From assembly GCA_964229355.1 (NCBI GenBank), contig CAXRDE010000024.1:248001-312000 (forward strand): DNA of 64,000 nt. Direction: 5' to 3'. This stretch comes from CAXRDE01 sp964229355. GTDB lineage: Bacteria; Cyanobacteriota; Sericytochromatia; UBA7694. How positions within the stretch are numbered: the first letter of the stretch is position 1; every line of letters begins with the position of its first letter. The translations under genes were made by a program, and so were the position numbers. A model generated the notes under the pieces. The model searched no databases and was not told the DNA's origin. It saw nothing but the letters and a program-made list of their open reading frames with translations. Below, piece by piece: positions 33,718 to 42,639 of the stretch.

Positions 33718-34452
33718 TTAGTCAGGGGGGTGATCAAACAATTGTTCAAACAGGGCGGTTTGTTGCGGCCCTGTTGGGGGTTCAGCATCGTACCTATCCA
33801 GGTTTTCAGGACGGTTTTCGTGCACCTTGTTGATGGCTGGATTCACGGGATGAAAGGCGGTTTGCTCAGCGGGATAGCTCTGGAGCAGCTCCAATAAAGG
33901 GCCTGTGTCTGAAAGGTCTTTGCGCAGCCACTGGCGCTGGGCTTCGGCCGATAAAATCACAGGCATACGGTGGTGCAACGCTTCAATTTTGGTGTTGGCT
34001 GCGGTGGTGACAATGGCGCAGGTGGCCAGGCGCTCTCCGTCTTGCGGGCGTTTCCAAAAACTGTAAAGACCCGCAAAAGCCAGGGGCTTATGATCACGGT
34101 CATAAATGAAGTAAGGCGTTTTTTGGCCCTTTTTCCATTCAAAGAAGCCGTCCGCCAGAATCAGGCAGCGCTGGTGGTGGAAGGCATCGCGAAAGCTGGG
34201 CTTTTCGTGCAGGGTTTCGCTGCGGGCGTTGATCATTTTGGTGGCCACACTTTCGTCAGCGCTCCAGGGGGGAATGAGACCCCATCTGAGGCCTACCAGT
34301 CCCCGGGTGCCACTGGCGTTTTCTACCACGGCAGCCACCGTTTGGGTGGGGGCAATATTAAAACTGGGTTCAGGGGTGTACTTCAGGCGTTGAATGCCAA
34401 AGTACTGCTGCAATTCCGCCAGCGCGGTTTTTAAAACAAAACGTCCACACAT
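33718..34452 (-). CDS. yedK: SOS response-associated peptidase (YedK/HMCES)
   Basis: 244 residues. The start is fixed at ATG 34452 because the family needs an N-terminal MCGRF, whose Cys2 becomes the nucleophile. Other conserved residues are visible: N and T in SFNIAPTQ, Glu in ILADGFFEWKK, His in HHRMPVIL. It forms a covalent thiazolidine link with abasic sites in single-stranded DNA, shielding them. It follows the phosphotransferase gene by 10 bases. Confidence 0.94.
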   Translation of the reverse strand: MCGRFVLKTALAELQQYFGIQRLKYTPEPSFNIAPTQTVAAVVENASGTRGLVGLRWGLIPPWSADESVATKMINARSETLHEKPSFRDAFHHQRCLILADGFFEWKKGQKTPYFIYDRDHKPLAFAGLYSFWKRPQDGERLATCAIVTTAANTKIEALHHRMPVILSAEAQRQWLRKDLSDTGPLLELLQSYPAEQTAFHPVNPAINKVHENRPENLDRYDAEPPTGPQQTALFEQLFDHPPD

Positions 34453-34462
34453 GGCAAACAGT

Positions 34463-35446
34463 TTAGCATGTCTCTCGCAATTGCTGAACGATTCGTGCAT
34501 GGGCGGTTTGTGCATCGGCCGGAAAATCCGCCCATGTTTCAAACCGGGTCCACAAAAAGCAGAGCAAAAGCCATTGACGCCACTGCAAAAAATCTTCCAG
34601 GTCGCTTTCAAAGTCAGGGGGCAAGGGTAACACACGGGTATAAGCTGAAAGCACCTGCTCACGGTGTTGTGGCGTGAAGGTCTCGCCCACCGCTAAAAAA
34701 TTACGTGCCAAATAGTAAAAAATCACGGCCAGGTCCTGGGTCCACCAGCCGTGGTGACAATCGTCAAAATCGAAGGCGATTAAACGCTGGTTTTGCACGA
34801 TCAAGTTGCCGGCGTGCAGATCGCCGTGAATAAGGCCGCAGCGTTGGGGATCTTGTTTTTCGGCCTGCCAGCGCTGCTGTAAATGGTGGTAGTGCCTGAC
34901 AAAGGCGGGGTGTAGCTCTGCAAGGGTTTCGGGCCAGTGGTGTACAAAAGATGCCAGATAAGGCGGAAAAGGCCCCGGGCGGTGTTGAACCCGCTTTTGC
35001 AAGGCGGGTGAAAGATTACGGGCATTGAGGTGCAGTTGCGCACAGAGGGTTCCCAATTGCTGTAAGCGATCGGGGGTCCAAAAATGCGGGTTTTTGACGG
35101 CATCAAAGCGTTCACCTTCAAGCCAGCGAAAGGCGGTGCCATAAAACAAATGCTTTTTCTTGAAGGTAAAAAATTCCCAGAGTTGATGATGAGGGCTGGG
35201 CAGCACCTCTACCACGGGCAATTGGTAATTACGCAGGTGTTGAATCCACTCTAGCTCTGCCTGTACTGCTTCTACAGAACGGTGATCGGCAAAAACCAGG
35301 CGCAGCGCAAAGCCAGGATGGCAGGCATACACCAGGTTCTCTGTCATGCTCACGGGTTCAGGACGGGCCAGTGTACCGCCCCAGCAGAGGGCGGCGGCAT
35401 TGATGGCGTCACGATGAATATCTTTAAGAACGTCTTTTGAGAGCAC
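34463..35446 (-). CDS. APH/homoserine-kinase-II-like phosphotransferase
   Basis: 327 residues. The GTG at 35446 is chosen because a perfect AGGAGGTC lies 5-6 bases upstream; reading on to 35536 would have no such site and would overlap the divergent GNAT start. The kinase core is aminoglycoside-phosphotransferase-like: LIHGDLHAGNLIV (catalytic Asp and metal Asn) and IAFDFDDCHHGWW (metal Asp). The substrate could be a small alcohol such as choline, homoserine or a sugar; closest in style to the stress kinase SrkA/RdoA group. Not an evident antibiotic-resistance gene. Confidence 0.82.
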   Translation of the reverse strand: MLSKDVLKDIHRDAINAAALCWGGTLARPEPVSMTENLVYACHPGFALRLVFADHRSVEAVQAELEWIQHLRNYQLPVVEVLPSPHHQLWEFFTFKKKHLFYGTAFRWLEGERFDAVKNPHFWTPDRLQQLGTLCAQLHLNARNLSPALQKRVQHRPGPFPPYLASFVHHWPETLAELHPAFVRHYHHLQQRWQAEKQDPQRCGLIHGDLHAGNLIVQNQRLIAFDFDDCHHGWWTQDLAVIFYYLARNFLAVGETFTPQHREQVLSAYTRVLPLPPDFESDLEDFLQWRQWLLLCFLWTRFETWADFPADAQTAHARIVQQLRETC

Positions 35447-35534
35447 GCCTGACCTCCTCTGCTTCAAAGGACTGTATGTATTATACTGCTTTTGTGTTCC
35501 CTCGATTTTAATTTCAGCCCTTAAGGATACCCCC

Positions 35535-36035
35535 ATGGTGCATATTCGACCCGGTAAACCCCACGATCTGCCGCAGGTCCTGGCTCTGATTCAGGAGCTG
35601 GCCGTGTATGAAAAAGCAGGCGATCAGGTCACCAATACGGTGGCGCAAATGGAACTGGACGGTTTTGGCGAAAATCCCGTCTACGGTCTGTTTGTGGCAG
35701 AAACCTCCTCAGAAATTGTGGGGATTGCCATTTACTATTACCGCTATTCCACCTGGAAGGGCAAATGGTTGTATTTAGAAGATATTGTGGTAACAGAAGC
35801 GTGTCGCGGCCAGGGGATTGGCAAACAGTTGTTTGACCAGGTGATTGAAAAAGGCTTGTCTACCGCATGTACCGGCATGATGTGGCAGGTTTTGGATTGG
35901 AACACCCCCGCCATCAACTTCTATAAAAAGTATTACGCCCCTGTTTTTGAGTCAGAATGGCTGAACTGTAAATTATCGCGGGAGACCATGATGGCCGCGA
36001 TCGCCACTTCTGCCGAGGACGCGCCGTCATGCTGA
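35535..36035 (+). CDS. GNAT acetyltransferase, diamine/polyamine type
   Basis: 166 residues. The acetyl-CoA loop RGQGIGKQLF follows LYLEDIVV, and the C-terminal WQVLDWNTPAINFYKKY is the signature of the spermidine/diamine acetyltransferase (SSAT) branch, as is YYRYSTWKGKW. It would acetylate a polyamine or small amine. AAGGA ribosome site. The end overlaps the start of ung by 7 bases. Confidence 0.87.
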   Translation: MVHIRPGKPHDLPQVLALIQELAVYEKAGDQVTNTVAQMELDGFGENPVYGLFVAETSSEIVGIAIYYYRYSTWKGKWLYLEDIVVTEACRGQGIGKQLFDQVIEKGLSTACTGMMWQVLDWNTPAINFYKKYYAPVFESEWLNCKLSRETMMAAIATSAEDAPSC

Positions 36036-36685
36036 CGTCCTTGCCTGCGGACTGGCAGGCCTTTTTAGGGCAACAGGCTTTGGGTGATGATCTGCGTGCG
36101 TTTCTACACAAAGAATATGCGCAGCACACCATTTACCCGCCGCAACACCAGCTTTTTGAAGCCCTGAATCTGACGCCCCCGGACCAGGTTAAGGTGGTGA
36201 TTTTGGGGCAAGATCCTTATCACAATGCAGGGCAAGCCCACGGTTTGGCTTTTTCGGTAAACCCGGGGGTTAAACTGCCACCCTCTTTGCGTAATCTGTT
36301 TCAAGAGCTGCAGCATGATCTGGGCTGCACGCCCCCTGACAACGGGGACTTGCGAGCCTGGGCACGGCAAGGGGTACTTTTGTTAAACACGGTGCTTACG
36401 GTGCGGGCCCACGAAGCGGCGTCTCATCAAAAGCGGGGTTGGGAAGGGTTCACGGACCAGATCATTCAAGAAGTGAGTAAAAATCACGATCACGTGGTAT
36501 TTATACTGTGGGGCAAAGCGGCGCAAGCCAAGCAAAAAATCATCGCATCCCGTCACACTTTATTGTGCAGTGTGCACCCTTCACCCCTGTCTGCTCACCG
36601 TGGCTTTTTTGGTTCGCGTCCTTTTTCGCAGGCCAATGCTGCCCTGCAGGCCCATCATCAAGCACCCATTGCGTGGTGCCTTTAG
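36029..36685 (+). CDS. ung: Uracil-DNA glycosylase, family 1
   Basis: 218 residues, typical length. GQDPYHNAGQAHGLAFS contains the catalytic Asp and water-activating motif; HPSPLSAHRGFFGS is the minor-groove intercalation loop with the catalytic His. It removes uracil from DNA at the start of base-excision repair. Translationally coupled to the GNAT gene. Confidence 0.96.
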   Translation: MLTSLPADWQAFLGQQALGDDLRAFLHKEYAQHTIYPPQHQLFEALNLTPPDQVKVVILGQDPYHNAGQAHGLAFSVNPGVKLPPSLRNLFQELQHDLGCTPPDNGDLRAWARQGVLLLNTVLTVRAHEAASHQKRGWEGFTDQIIQEVSKNHDHVVFILWGKAAQAKQKIIASRHTLLCSVHPSPLSAHRGFFGSRPFSQANAALQAHHQAPIAWCL

Positions 36686-36697
36686 GAGTGTCACCGC

Positions 36698-37441
36698 ATG
36701 AACATCAAACGGCTATTGGGGACCTTGATCTGTGCTGGCGCATTGAACTTTTCGCTTCAGGAGGCAGCCCGGGCTGAAGACCCCTGGGATACATTAGAAG
36801 CACTCACGGACGAAGATTGGCCGATTGCCTTTCACGCACTCTTTTCGACGGGGTATCAAAACACTGCGCTGCCCGCCCTGAGTCAAGCCCTGCAGGAGCG
36901 GGGTTATGGAGCCATAAATTCTGACTTTTGGTCGGCGGGCGGTATGTTTCAGATCGTGGCCTGGAATGTGGTCACCGAATTTGAAGGCCAGGCCGGGGTC
37001 AATCTGCCGCTGACCAACGATGATTTTTGGGCGCAGGTGTCCGCAGGCAATGTGTTTGTCAATGTGGGTTACCAGTTTAAACCCCTTGAAAACCTGCGCA
37101 TTTATCCACTCGTGGGCATTGGAGCCAGCTTTGTGGATGTGCGCTTTACCCGTCTGGTAAGGGTGCCTGACTTTGATGCGTTTTTAGACCAACCCGGCTG
37201 GTATGGTCAAATGGGCAATAGCGCCCTGAGCTTTAATCTGGGATTGGGCATGGAATTACAGGGCTGGTTAGGAACCCTGGGACTGAGAGCTGGATACGTG
37301 TGGAGTCCCCTACCCAGCGCCTGGTGGAGTACAGCGGTTTTTAATAGTGACAATGACGACAATGACCAGAATGCCCTGTTATTGAACGGGCCGGGTATGG
37401 CCCCTCAGGGACCCTACCTGAAGCTTGTCTTTGGTTTTTAA
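36698..37441 (+). CDS. Outer-membrane beta-barrel-like protein
   Basis: 247 residues; AGGAG ribosome site. Signal peptide about 1-26 (ARA). The mature chain has alternating beta strands rich in aromatic residues and ends PYLKLVFGF, the terminal-Phe strand recognised by the BAM machinery. No named family. It resembles in size and style the protein at 39556-40314 but sequence similarity is not obvious. Confidence 0.65.
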   Translation: MNIKRLLGTLICAGALNFSLQEAARAEDPWDTLEALTDEDWPIAFHALFSTGYQNTALPALSQALQERGYGAINSDFWSAGGMFQIVAWNVVTEFEGQAGVNLPLTNDDFWAQVSAGNVFVNVGYQFKPLENLRIYPLVGIGASFVDVRFTRLVRVPDFDAFLDQPGWYGQMGNSALSFNLGLGMELQGWLGTLGLRAGYVWSPLPSAWWSTAVFNSDNDDNDQNALLLNGPGMAPQGPYLKLVFGF

Positions 37442-37465
37442 GTTTTGATTTTTAAGGGCCAGGAC

Positions 37466-37495
37466 TTGCCATTGACCTTGTAACAATGATGTAAT
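37466..37495 (+). promoter_or_regulatory. Sigma70-like promoter candidate for gpx
   Basis: TTGCCA (5 of 6 to TTGACA), 18-bp spacer, TGTAAT (5 of 6 to TATAAT), about 35 bases before the ATG at 37530. Confidence 0.45.
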
Positions 37496-37529
37496 ATTTC
37501 ACACCTAATCGAAGCAGGACGTAAAACCA

Positions 37530-38015
37530 ATGACCAATGTACATGATTTTGATGTAACCCGTATTCAAGGAGAAACCGTCTCGCTGCGCAATTATGCGGG
37601 CAAGTACCTCTTGATTGTGAATGTGGCCAGTAAATGTGGCTTAACGCCGCAGTATGAAGGTCTCGAAGCCTTGCATCAAGCTTACGGCGACAAGGGCCTG
37701 GCAGTGTTGGGTTTCCCTTGTAACCAGTTTGGCGGGCAAGAGCCCGGCACAGAAGCGGAAATTCAAACCTTTTGCAGCACCCGCTATAACGTCAGTTTTG
37801 ACCTCTTCGCCAAAATTGATGTGAACGGTCCCAATACCCATCCCCTTTACGCTTATCTGAAAAAGCAAGCGCCCGGCTTACTGGGGTCTCAGGCCATTAA
37901 ATGGAACTTCACCAAGTTTTTGGTGGACCCCCAGGGTGAGGTTATTAAGCGTTTCTCACCCCAGGACGTGCCTGAGGTGATTGGTCGCGAGCTCAAATCC
38001 TATTTGCCGGTCTAA
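37530..38015 (+). CDS. Glutathione peroxidase-family thiol peroxidase
   Basis: 161 residues. NVASKCGLTPQY carries the peroxidatic Cys; GFPCNQFGGQEPG provides the second Cys and the catalytic Gln; KWNFTKFLVD supplies the Trp. Cys rather than selenocysteine, as usual in bacteria, with thioredoxin as likely reductant (BsaA/BtuE type). It reduces peroxides. The stop overlaps the convergent hxlR-family gene by 4 bases. Confidence 0.93.
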   Translation: MTNVHDFDVTRIQGETVSLRNYAGKYLLIVNVASKCGLTPQYEGLEALHQAYGDKGLAVLGFPCNQFGGQEPGTEAEIQTFCSTRYNVSFDLFAKIDVNGPNTHPLYAYLKKQAPGLLGSQAIKWNFTKFLVDPQGEVIKRFSPQDVPEVIGRELKSYLPV

Positions 38016-38338
38016 TCTCTGGGCAACGCTGACCATTTGAGTAAGGCATCAAAGGCTGGACAAAGGGCTTGTCCCCAGTCCGTTAAGCCATACTCCACCT
38101 TGGGGGGGACCTGGTGGTGCACAATGCGCCGCACCACGCCGTCTTTTTCTAATTGCCGCAGCTGTTGAATCAGCATTTTTTGTGAGATGGCTGGAATGGC
38201 GCGTTCGAGTTCAGAAAATCTTAAAATTTTGCCGCCAAAAAGGTGAAATAAAATAACCAGTTTCCATCGTCCTTCGATAATTTTCAGCGCCTCTTCAACG
38301 CCTGCTGCGGCCGTGGTGGGAGTCCATGATTCTTGCAT
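38012..38338 (-). CDS. HxlR-family transcription regulator
   Basis: 108 residues, single winged-HTH domain: IIEGRWKLVILFHL, RFSELERAIPAISQKML and LTDWGQAL, all family hallmarks. The usual redox-sensing N-terminal cysteine is absent. It is divergent from a SnoaL-like/SDR pair, the common arrangement in which HxlR proteins regulate their neighbour and themselves; a palindrome lies in the shared promoter region. Confidence 0.9.
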   Translation of the reverse strand: MQESWTPTTAAAGVEEALKIIEGRWKLVILFHLFGGKILRFSELERAIPAISQKMLIQQLRQLEKDGVVRRIVHHQVPPKVEYGLTDWGQALCPAFDALLKWSALPRD

Positions 38339-38346
38339 ACTTTTGG

Positions 38347-38359
38347 GTAAGTACCTTAC
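38347..38359. promoter_or_regulatory. Candidate HxlR operator
   Basis: GTAAGTACCTTAC: inverted GTAAG/CTTAC arms around TAC, 8 bases upstream of the hxlR-family start and 73 bases upstream of the SnoaL-like gene. A second half-site, GCCTTAC, is at 38390-38396, next to a possible -10 TATACA. Confidence 0.5.
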
Positions 38360-38432
38360 TTTTTTGTGCGTTCTTGTGTTTTCAAGGGTGCCTTACTATT
38401 CTATACATAGACCCATTACAAAGGATGGTTTT

Positions 38433-38759
38433 ATGAAACTCCACTTACCGAAACCCATTGCTCGCTATTTCGCAGTCGACGCATCTGAGACTGAGACCCT
38501 TGACCAGTGCTTTACCGAGAACGCAGTGGTCAAAGACGAAGGAAAAACCTATACCGGTTTAGTTGCGATTCAAGAATGGAAGCAAGCATCAGCAAAAAAG
38601 TATACCTATACCAGTGAGCCCCTTGCTTATGAAGAAAAAGAAAGCAAGGCGATGGTCACCAGTCGTATCACGGGTAATTTCCCCGGTAGCCCTATCGACC
38701 TGCGCTATGCTTTTGAACTTGATGAGAATAAGATTACCTTTTTGGAGATTGCTCCATGA
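38433..38759 (+). CDS. SnoaL-like (NTF2-fold) protein
   Basis: 108 residues from ATG 38433 after AAGGATGG. The cone-fold pattern is evident: IARYFAVDASETETLDQCFTENAVVKDEG, then G-L-V-A-I-Q-E-W. SnoaL-like proteins next to short-chain dehydrogenases are a frequent stress-response pair of unknown substrate. Its stop overlaps the SDR start (ATGA). Confidence 0.8.
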   Translation: MKLHLPKPIARYFAVDASETETLDQCFTENAVVKDEGKTYTGLVAIQEWKQASAKKYTYTSEPLAYEEKESKAMVTSRITGNFPGSPIDLRYAFELDENKITFLEIAP

Positions 38760-39538
38760 GTTTTAATCTTGAATTGGCAGGCCGTAAAGCGGTGGTTACT
38801 GGCGGAACAAAGGGGGTCGGCGCAGCGGTTGTGGCGGTGCTCCGAGAGGCGGGTGTGCAGGTGCTGACAACAGCGCGCTCAAAGCCGGATTCTCTACCGG
38901 AGGGGGTGTTTTTTACCGCCGCAGATCTCTCTACTGCCGCGGGCTGTGAAGCGTTTTCTCAATCTGCGTTAAAGCAATTGGGGACTATCGATATTATTGT
39001 GAATGTCATGGGCGGATCTAGCTCCCCCGCAGGCGGTTTTGCGGTACTGGACGATGATGCGTGGTCAAAGGAGCTAAACCAAAACCTCATGGCGGCCGTG
39101 CGTATGGATCGCGCCCTTTTGCCTTCAATGCTCGAAGCGGGTTCAGGCGTAATCATTCATGTGACTTCGATTCAACGTGAGTTACCGCTGCATGACTCTA
39201 CCACTGCTTATGCAGCGGCTAAAGCGGCTCTTTCTACGTATAGTAAGAGCCTGTCAAAAGAAGTCTCGCCCAGGGGAATTCGCGTGGTGCGTGTTTCCCC
39301 TGGGTGGGTGGAAACGGAAGCATCAGTGGCCCTGGCCGAGCGTTTGGCCCGGCAAGCCGCAACGGATTATGAAGGCGGAAAGCAGCTGATTATGAATGCG
39401 CTGGGAGGTATCCCCCTTGGGCGTCCAGCAAAACCCGTGGAGGTGGCAGACCTCATTGCTTTTCTTGTGTCACCCCGCGCGGGTTCGATTACAGGCACAG
39501 AATATGTCATTGATGGCGGCACTGTACCGACCGTTTAA
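38756..39538 (+). CDS. Short-chain dehydrogenase/reductase
   Basis: 260 residues. Rossmann motif VVTGGTKGVGAA, NNAG-equivalent NVMGG, catalytic Ser in HVTSIQ, Y-x-x-x-K in AYAAAKAAL, and C-terminal ITGTEYVIDGG. Classical SDR using NAD(P)H. Cotranscribed with the SnoaL-like gene and probably controlled by the divergent HxlR protein. Substrate unknown. Confidence 0.93.
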   Translation: MSFNLELAGRKAVVTGGTKGVGAAVVAVLREAGVQVLTTARSKPDSLPEGVFFTAADLSTAAGCEAFSQSALKQLGTIDIIVNVMGGSSSPAGGFAVLDDDAWSKELNQNLMAAVRMDRALLPSMLEAGSGVIIHVTSIQRELPLHDSTTAYAAAKAALSTYSKSLSKEVSPRGIRVVRVSPGWVETEASVALAERLARQAATDYEGGKQLIMNALGGIPLGRPAKPVEVADLIAFLVSPRAGSITGTEYVIDGGTVPTV

Positions 39539-39555
39539 AGCCCTGTAATCATGGC

Positions 39556-40314
39556 TTAAATGCCAAACCACAAAAAGCTGGCCCCGATGCTGACCCCATG
39601 CACCAGCGTGGTGTCTCCGCTTAAGCTATTGCTCAGGCGCAGATCCGTAGGCAAGAAGAAGCCCTTGTAACCCACGTAAGCGGTGGCCAGCTTTACAAAG
39701 GGCAGTTCCCAATTGACGCCTGCGCCAAAACCAGGCAGGGTGGTGCCGTTGGCCTGTAAGGTTTCGGTCACCCCACCGGTTTCGTAGCTACCGTTAAGCA
39801 AAGAGGTGGCTTCGGCAAAGGCATAGGCACTAAAGCCCAGGGGCAGGCCCACGTTCAGTTGGGTGCCGTAGTGCAGGCCCGGCAATTGGCTATAGGTTTG
39901 ACTGTTGAGGGTGCCGGTGAAGGTCCACATATGGCGATAGCCTGCATAGGGGCTAATATTGGCCTGTAAAGAACCAATACCCAGATTCAGATTAAACAGA
40001 TCAAAACGATAACCGAGATCGAGACTGCCGGACGCCAGCACGTCAAAGTTAATGAAGCGATCAATTTCTGCGGCCAGGCCACTGCTGTTGCTCTGGTTGG
40101 GCAGGGGGTTCACAAAGGAAGCCAGGTCGGGGGCCAGACCCACATTGCCCTGCAAAAACAGGTTAAAAGGCAGATCAAAGCGCCCCTGAAAATCAAACCA
40201 GGGGGCAATCTTTTGGGTGGTTTCAGAATAGGTCAGGGTGATGGCCTGGGCGGGCAGGGCCAGGGTGCTCAGGACTCCGGCCACACCGGCGATTTTGCAA
40301 AGGGTTTTAAACAT
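39556..40314 (-). CDS. Outer-membrane beta-barrel-like protein
   Basis: 252 residues. Signal peptide about 1-24 (AQA). The mature chain alternates hydrophobic and polar residues in strands throughout (for example LNVGLPLGFSAYAFAEA) and ends GASFLWFGI. No named family; transport or structural role unknown. It follows the small periplasmic gene at 40333 by 18 bases on the same strand, so a three-gene unit 41423-39556 of exported proteins is likely. Confidence 0.65.
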   Translation of the reverse strand: MFKTLCKIAGVAGVLSTLALPAQAITLTYSETTQKIAPWFDFQGRFDLPFNLFLQGNVGLAPDLASFVNPLPNQSNSSGLAAEIDRFINFDVLASGSLDLGYRFDLFNLNLGIGSLQANISPYAGYRHMWTFTGTLNSQTYSQLPGLHYGTQLNVGLPLGFSAYAFAEATSLLNGSYETGGVTETLQANGTTLPGFGAGVNWELPFVKLATAYVGYKGFFLPTDLRLSNSLSGDTTLVHGVSIGASFLWFGI

Positions 40315-40332
40315 TATAACGGTACCTCAATT

Positions 40333-40824
40333 TTATTTTTCTGCGCAGGCCAGAGCGTGGCCCAGGGCACAGGCGGCTTTAAAGTCTGCCCGTGCGTCTG
40401 CTTCGGCAAATTCATAGGTTAACAGCCCCCGATGGTAATGGGTCCAGGCTCGGGTCACCGGCAGAAGACCGGGATCCGCCAGGGCTGCGTCAAAGGCTTT
40501 TTTGGCCTGACTTTGTAAGGGCACTACCACCTCACTGTGAAAAGCCCAATAGTCCACGGCATTGGCGCCCCGCTCACTCTGGGCGTTGGCCAGATGAAAA
40601 AAGGTCAAGCCGCTGAGGGCGTTGATATAGCCTTTGGGTGCAGTGTTGGGGGCCGCAGCCAGGGTTTTTTGCAAGTTTTCCAGGTTGTCCAGGCGCTCAT
40701 AAAGATCCTGAGGCAGCTGGTTTAGCTTCGTTTCAAGCTTGACCCAGGCGGTGTCCAGGTTCTGAGCCGTTGCCGGTAGACTCAAAACACACACACAGGC
40801 CAGCGCAATACCATAAACCCGCAT
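40333..40824 (-). CDS. Small periplasmic helical protein, unknown
   Basis: 163 residues with a signal peptide (about 1-20, ending ATAQ). The mature part is helical and ends with a Sel1/TPR-like stretch (YEFAEADARADFKAACALGHALAC), so a short solenoid is possible. Start codon shares one base with the stop of the upstream lipoprotein gene (TAATG). Confidence 0.6.
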   Translation of the reverse strand: MRVYGIALACVCVLSLPATAQNLDTAWVKLETKLNQLPQDLYERLDNLENLQKTLAAAPNTAPKGYINALSGLTFFHLANAQSERGANAVDYWAFHSEVVVPLQSQAKKAFDAALADPGLLPVTRAWTHYHRGLLTYEFAEADARADFKAACALGHALACAEK

Positions 40825-41423
40825 TATTTCTGAGCCGGAACTTTGGCCGCGGGGGCTTTGGTCTCGGGTGTCTTAAACGCGTTGAATTCCGCGTTCAGGT
40901 ATTCAGCGAACAGCTTTTCGGGCACCTGGGGCGGAATGGGCACCACCCGCTTCAGGGTTTTGCCTTCTACCAGCTCTGCGGGCAGCTTGGTCTTGCCCAC
41001 TTCAGGCAACCAGACTTCTTCATGGGCCTTGAGGGCATAAAATTGGGTCTTACGCAGAGACTGAACGTCTTTGATTTCGGTGTTGGGTGTGTCCCCATAA
41101 AAACTGCTGTAATCGGCAATGGCAAAGGAGTGGGGGCCTCCGGCAATAAACAGCACGCCCTCTTTGGGGGCGGCTAGCTCTGCCTGACCCACCGTAAAGC
41201 TTTGTAGGGGTTTGCCTTCGCTCACCAGCGTGAAGGTCGTGCCTTCTTTGAGGCTGGGAAACACTTTGGCGGCGTGACCGGGCTCAATGGTAACGGCTTC
41301 TGAAAGGCCCTCTACCTGAATCGGTTTTTGCAAGGTGTTAAACACAATGAAGGGGAAGCTGCCGCTCAGGCAAGAAGACAGCAATACAAGGCATAAAAAC
41401 AGGCCGAAAATCCAACGTGACAT
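40824..41423 (-). CDS. Lipoprotein of unknown function
   Basis: 199 residues from ATG 41423, set by AAAGGGTC upstream; the longer reading to 41522 has no signal. Lipobox LLSSC at about residue 18. The core is beta-rich; the tail is Lys/Pro/Ala-rich (ETKAPAAKVPAQK). First gene of the exported three-gene unit. Divergent from atpB. Confidence 0.65.
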   Translation of the reverse strand: MSRWIFGLFLCLVLLSSCLSGSFPFIVFNTLQKPIQVEGLSEAVTIEPGHAAKVFPSLKEGTTFTLVSEGKPLQSFTVGQAELAAPKEGVLFIAGGPHSFAIADYSSFYGDTPNTEIKDVQSLRKTQFYALKAHEEVWLPEVGKTKLPAELVEGKTLKRVVPIPPQVPEKLFAEYLNAEFNAFKTPETKAPAAKVPAQK

Positions 41424-41576
41424 GGTGACCCTTTCTGTAAGCAAGGTGGTCTTATTCTCATTCTGACCCCTATGATACAGGGCTTTTTGTGCGAAAGCCA
41501 CTGGTGAGTTAACCGGTAGCATGGTAAAATGCTACAGATTAAGTTTAAGTAAAGACTTCAGTAAAGGAGAACGCTT

Positions 41577-42626
41577 GTGCAGCCTGCATACGCTGAACAC
41601 CACGAACCTCACACCGACGACTCGCAAGCCGTTTCCACCGACGCCACTCCCCATGAGAATCATGGCGATGCCGGACACGAAACTTCGCATTCAGATACGT
41701 CCCATTCCGATGCTATGAATACGACCCCTACCGATGATTCCCACGATACCCATGGTGTCCCTGACACCCATCAAGAAGCTGGTCACGTGGATACAGAGCA
41801 CGGTGCCACGACCGCAACCGGTCATGATGCCACCGGCCACGACACCACAGCCGCTCATACCGGTGAAGACACCCACGGTGGCGAACACGGTGGTGGCCAT
41901 GATGCCCACGCGGGTTATCATCCACCAGCGCCCTATGTGGTGCCTGTGGGATCCACCAGTATTCATGCCAACACCCTGATTGCCACCTACGCAGTCATGG
42001 CGATTATTATTGGCCTGGCGCTGACTTTTGTGCGTAATCTGAAAAATAAACCCAGCAAACAACAGGTTTTCTTTGAGAGCCTGGTGGACTTGCCACACGC
42101 TATTGTTAAAACCCAGATCAGCCACAACACCTACAAGTATGTTCCCCTGATTGGAACCATCTTCTTGTTCATTCTGGTGAGCAACTGGTTTGGTTTGCTG
42201 CCCTGGCGTGTGATTGAGCTTTTTGGAACCCCCTTCGGTTTTGAAATTGCCTCACCCACCAACGATTTGAACACCAACGCTGCCATTGCGTTGATTGCCG
42301 TCGCCTCTTACTGGTTCTTCGGAATCCAGAAAAAAGGCCTGGCGCACTTCAAACACTACATTCAACCGATTCCTATTCTGTTGCCATTGAACCTGATGGA
42401 AGACGTTTCACGTCCGCTGTCACTCTCTTTCCGTTTGTTCGGAAACATTCTCGGTGGTGAGATTGTTATGGGGATCTTATTGTTCCTGACCGCTCCTTTT
42501 ATTGTCACTTCATTGGTGGTTCTGCCCATGATGACCTTAGAAGTGCTGGTGGGCTTCATTCAGGCTTTCATTTTCTCGATTTTGACAGCCTCTTACATCG
42601 GTGGTATGGTGGCCGAACACCACTAG
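41577..42626 (+). CDS. atpB: F0F1 ATP synthase subunit a with His-rich N-terminal extension
   Basis: 349 residues, GTG start 7 bases after AAAGGAG. Residues about 1-115 are an extension dominated by His, Asp, Thr and Gly (for example GGEHGGGHDAHAGYH), with no hydrophobic segment. From about 125 a normal subunit a follows, with five or more membrane helices and the proton-path region RPLSLSFRLFGNILGGEI holding the essential Arg. Subunit a forms the half-channels beside the c-ring. Oddly it is transcribed alone, with a terminator straight after it; no atpE, F or other atp gene is near. The extension may bind metal ions; that is inference. Confidence 0.92.
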   Translation: MQPAYAEHHEPHTDDSQAVSTDATPHENHGDAGHETSHSDTSHSDAMNTTPTDDSHDTHGVPDTHQEAGHVDTEHGATTATGHDATGHDTTAAHTGEDTHGGEHGGGHDAHAGYHPPAPYVVPVGSTSIHANTLIATYAVMAIIIGLALTFVRNLKNKPSKQQVFFESLVDLPHAIVKTQISHNTYKYVPLIGTIFLFILVSNWFGLLPWRVIELFGTPFGFEIASPTNDLNTNAAIALIAVASYWFFGIQKKGLAHFKHYIQPIPILLPLNLMEDVSRPLSLSFRLFGNILGGEIVMGILLFLTAPFIVTSLVVLPMMTLEVLVGFIQAFIFSILTASYIGGMVAEHH

Positions 42627-42639
42627 ACCCGATTTCTGA

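Noticed and set aside
34463..35446. Aminoglycoside resistance gene
   Set aside because: The APH-like fold is shared by many metabolic kinases; nothing in the sequence or context indicates antibiotic modification.
41691..42125. 144-codon minus-strand frame opposite atpB
   Set aside because: Mirror of the His-rich repeats of the atpB extension; no family features.
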